Both the position numbers and the translations under genes were made by a program. From Frankiales bacterium (GTDB lineage: Bacteria; Actinomycetota; Actinomycetes; JAFAQI01): a DNA stretch of 8,443 bases. The notes beneath the pieces are model-generated. The model did no database searches and was not told the origin of the DNA. It saw nothing but the letters and a program-made list of their open reading frames with translations. Shown one piece after another: positions 6,315 to 8,443 of this stretch (positions are counted from its first letter, which is position 1; the number at the start of each line of letters is the position of its first letter). Location: contig JAFAQI010000007.1 of the NCBI GenBank assembly GCA_019246495.1, positions 1 to 8,443 of the forward strand, written 5' to 3'.

Positions 6315-7391
6315 CTACACGTTGAAGCGGAACTCCGTCACGTCGCCGTCTTGCATGACGTAGTCCTTGCCTTCGATGCGCACCTTGCCGGCGGCGCGTG
6401 CGGCAGCCATCGAGCCCGCGGCGACGAGGTCGTCGTAGGACACGATCTCCGCCTTGATGAAGCCGCGTTCGAAGTCGGTGTGGATGACACCTGCGGCTTG
6501 CGGTGCCGTCGCACCCTTGCGGATTGTCCAGGCGCGCGACTCTTTCGGACCCGCGGTGAGGAACGTCTGCAGTCCAAGCGTCTCGAAGCCGACACGGGCA
6601 AGGATCGCCAGACCGGACTCGTGCTGCCCATATTCCGTGAGCAGCTCTTGCGCGTCAGCTGCGTCGAGTCCGATGAGCTCCGACTCGAGCTTCGCGCTCA
6701 CGAAAACAGCGGCCGACGGCGCGACGAGGTCCGCGAGCTTTGCGCGAAGACTGTCGTCACCGAGCGCGGTGTCGTCGAGGTTGAAGACATAGATGAACGG
6801 CTTGTCTGTCAGCAGGAACGACTCACGCAGCGCGTCCCGGTCGAGCGATGGGTCGCTGCTGACCGGACGGCCTTTGTCCAGCACCTCACGCGCCCGTCGT
6901 ACGGCGTCGTACTCAGCTCGCTTCTCCGGTCGCATCCGCGCTTCGCGTTCGAGCTTGCCGAGCCGGTTGTCGACCGTCTGAAGGTCGGCGAGGACGAGCT
7001 CGGTGTTGATCGTCGCGATGTCGTCGGCCGGGTCGACGCGGCCATCGACATGCGTCACGTCGGGGTCGTCGAAGACGCGGACGACTTGGCAGATCGCGTC
7101 GGCTTCACGAATGTGCGACAGGAACTTGTTGCCGAGACCCTGCCCCTCGCTCGCACCGCGCACGATGCCGGCGATGTCCACGAACGTGACCGTCGCCGGG
7201 ACCGTCTTGGCGCTGGCGAACATCTCCGTCAGGACGTCGAGGCGAGGATCCGGGACGTTGACGATGCCTACGTTGGGGTCGATCGTCGCGAACGGGTAGT
7301 TGGCCGCCAGCACGTCGTTCTCCGTCAGCGCGTTGAACAGCGTCGACTTCCCGACGTTGGGCAACCCGACGATGCCGATCGACAACCCCAT
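6315..7391 (-). CDS. ychF: YchF/OLA1 family redox-regulated ATPase (Obg-related P-loop protein)
   Basis: YchF is a conserved P-loop protein of the Obg group that binds ribosomes. It generally prefers ATP to GTP and is linked to translation and to negative control of oxidative-stress responses. The 358 residues match the family length of about 360. G1 is GLPNVGKST (9-17), the switch I region is FATIDPNVG (34-42), G3 is DIAG (72-75) followed by Ile76 in place of the usual catalytic glutamine, and G5 is SAK (232-234). G4 reads NLDD (204-207) in place of the NKxD of true GTPases, in line with the relaxed G4 of YchF; many homologues have NxxE there. A helical coiled coil spans about 130-200, and the C-terminal TGS domain (about 275-357) ends in DYVMQDGDVTEFRFNV. 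ATG at 7391 has no ribosome binding site; GACAAT ends six bases upstream, so a leaderless transcript is possible. It is the first gene of its run. Confidence 0.95.
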   Translation of the reverse strand: MGLSIGIVGLPNVGKSTLFNALTENDVLAANYPFATIDPNVGIVNVPDPRLDVLTEMFASAKTVPATVTFVDIAGIVRGASEGQGLGNKFLSHIREADAICQVVRVFDDPDVTHVDGRVDPADDIATINTELVLADLQTVDNRLGKLEREARMRPEKRAEYDAVRRAREVLDKGRPVSSDPSLDRDALRESFLLTDKPFIYVFNLDDTALGDDSLRAKLADLVAPSAAVFVSAKLESELIGLDAADAQELLTEYGQHESGLAILARVGFETLGLQTFLTAGPKESRAWTIRKGATAPQAAGVIHTDFERGFIKAEIVSYDDLVAAGSMAAARAAGKVRIEGKDYVMQDGDVTEFRFNV

Positions 7392-7428
7392 ACGTCCATT
7401 GTCGCGGACGAGACGGCCGCCCCTGTTC

Positions 7429-7490
7429 GTTGATCATGGGCAAGTACGCCGACACGCCCGCGCGTCGCAGCCAAGTTGCCCATGATCAAC
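7429..7490. repeat. 62-bp palindromic element (copy 2) in the divergent ychF-rmuC region
   Basis: The element begins GTTGA and ends TCAAC. The outer 15 bp pair perfectly. The middle is imperfect, and an apical ACGC/GCGT stem closes a four-base loop. Length, terminal pentamers, AAGTAC at element positions 14-19, AA-TT at 45-49 and the A-A mismatch at 18/45 are shared with the element at 1911-1972. Element positions 6-13 differ completely, yet each copy stays fully complementary with its own partner arm. It sits between two divergent start codons, so it is not a terminator for either neighbour. It could influence promoters or be a mobile or dispersed repeat. Confidence 0.8.
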
Positions 7491-7548
7491 GGCGGCGGGG
7501 GCGCGTCGTACGGCGAAATTGTCGGCACCGGACGAGACGATTGCCCGC

Positions 7549-8443
7549 ATGAACGTCGCCGCAGTCCTCATCGCTCTCGTCACGCTCGTCGCCGGCCTCG
7601 CGGCGGGATGGGCACTCGCCCGCAGCCGCCAGGCGAGCGCGCTGGCCGAGCAGGCTCAGCTCCTCGCCGAGCGGGACGCGGCCCGGGCCGAGACTGCCGC
7701 CGCCAAAGCGGAGGCGCAGACGATCCGCGCGGAGCGGGACGATGTCGCCCGCGAGCTCCGCACCGCCGAGGCCGCGGTCGCCGACGCCGCCGCCCGGCTC
7801 GACAGCGAGCGGGCATCGAGCGCCGAGAAGCTCGCCCTGCTCGAGCAGGCGCAGGTGCAACTGAAGGACGCGTTCTCCCGGCTGTCGACGGAGGCGCTGG
7901 ACAAGAGCCAGGCGCGGTTCATGGAGATGGCCGACGCGAAGTTCAAGCAGGCCGGCGCCCCGCTGACCGAGACACTCGGCAAGGTCGAGGTGCAGCTCCG
8001 CGAGATAGAGAAGTCCCGCGCGGGTGCCCAGCAGGCGCTGATCGAGCAGATCGAGCGGGTCCGCCTCTCCGGTGAGGAGCTCAAGCACGAGACCGCCGCC
8101 CTCGTCAGCGCTCTGCGCAAGCCGCAGGCGCGTGGCCGTTGGGGCGAGCTTCAGCTTCGTCGCTGTGTCGAGTTCGCCGGGATGACCGACCGCTGTGACT
8201 TCACCGAGCAGACCTCGATCAACACGAGCGACGGCATCCTGCGGCCCGACCTCGTCGTACGTCTCGTCGGCGGCAAGAACATCGTCGTCGACTCGAAGGT
8301 GACGCTGTCGGCCTATCTCGAGGCGCACGACGCAACCGATGACGCCGTCCGCGAGGAGCGGCTGGCCGCGCACGCTCGGCACCTGCGCACCCACGTCGAG
8401 CAGCTCGCCGCGAAGTCCTACTGGTCGCAGTTCTCGGCCGCGC
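7549..8443 (+). CDS. rmuC: RmuC family DNA recombination protein (3' end cut off by window edge)
   Basis: RmuC is a membrane-anchored, coiled-coil protein with a predicted nuclease-like domain. In E. coli it limits rearrangements at short inverted repeats; its biochemical activity is poorly defined. The window holds the first 298 codons without a stop, and RmuC proteins usually run to about 350-500 residues. An N-terminal membrane helix (3-23) is followed by an alanine- and glutamate-rich coiled coil (about 25-180). The RmuC domain then starts, with LRKPQARGRWGELQLRRCVE (189-208), LRPDLVVRL (231-239), IVVDSKVTLSAYLEA (245-259) and HARHLRTHVEQLAAKSYW (275-292), all family hallmarks. ATG at 7549 places the membrane helix at the extreme N-terminus as expected; the ribosome binding site is weak. 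It is transcribed divergently from ychF with a 157-bp gap that contains a 62-bp palindrome. Identification is firm. Confidence 0.93.
   Translation, partial: MNVAAVLIALVTLVAGLAAGWALARSRQASALAEQAQLLAERDAARAETAAAKAEAQTIRAERDDVARELRTAEAAVADAAARLDSERASSAEKLALLEQAQVQLKDAFSRLSTEALDKSQARFMEMADAKFKQAGAPLTETLGKVEVQLREIEKSRAGAQQALIEQIERVRLSGEELKHETAALVSALRKPQARGRWGELQLRRCVEFAGMTDRCDFTEQTSINTSDGILRPDLVVRLVGGKNIVVDSKVTLSAYLEAHDATDDAVREERLAAHARHLRTHVEQLAAKSYWSQFSAA

Noticed and set aside
6351..7433. 360-residue open frame on the plus strand opposite ychF
   Set aside because: It lies antisense to an unmistakable YchF and has no domain; it is a codon-bias shadow.
7486..8394. 302-residue open frame on the minus strand opposite rmuC
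   Set aside because: RmuC on the plus strand has clear family motifs. The opposite frame is Leu/Arg/Gly-rich with no recognisable domain and is explained by codon bias.

Overview
The window is chromosomal DNA from a high-GC actinobacterium. The best lineage marker is a clear MshB-type deacetylase of mycothiol biosynthesis, a thiol pathway known from Actinobacteria. A MutT2-like Nudix hydrolase, G/C-rich third codon positions and frequent GTG starts agree with this. A chemoreceptor and a CheW adaptor suggest a motile or taxis-capable lineage rather than Mycobacterium or a typical Streptomyces. I cannot name the genus. No tRNA, rRNA, CRISPR, integrase or insertion sequence was seen.

Layout, left to right. 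(1) Positions 1-1878, minus strand, read from right to left: a four-helix membrane protein, cheW and a chemoreceptor that runs off the left edge. The first two overlap by four bases (GTGA), so this looks like one transcription unit. (2) Positions 1911-1972: a 62-bp near-perfect palindrome between the stop of the next gene and the membrane-protein gene. (3) Positions 1980-3983, minus strand: an unusual FtsH-like membrane AAA+ zinc protease with a short extracytoplasmic loop and two insertions in the ATPase domain. A 202-bp leader with small repeats and a strong ribosome binding site precedes it. (4) Positions 4186-7391, minus strand: a compact run transcribed ychF, ppk2, mutT2-like, mshB, with spacings of 22 bp, a 4-bp overlap and about 26 bp. 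(5) Positions 7392-7548: a divergent intergenic region holding a second 62-bp palindrome. (6) From 7549 to the right edge, plus strand: rmuC, truncated.

The ychF-ppk2-mutT2-mshB run reads as a housekeeping and stress-protection group: a translation-associated ATPase/GTPase, a polyphosphate-dependent nucleotide kinase, a nucleotide-pool cleaning hydrolase, and the deacetylase that makes the mycothiol precursor. The left block is a signal-transduction group that probably feeds a CheA kinase outside the window. The most unusual items are the two 62-bp palindromes, which share length, ends and internal landmarks but differ in arm sequence, and the divergent FtsH-like protease.
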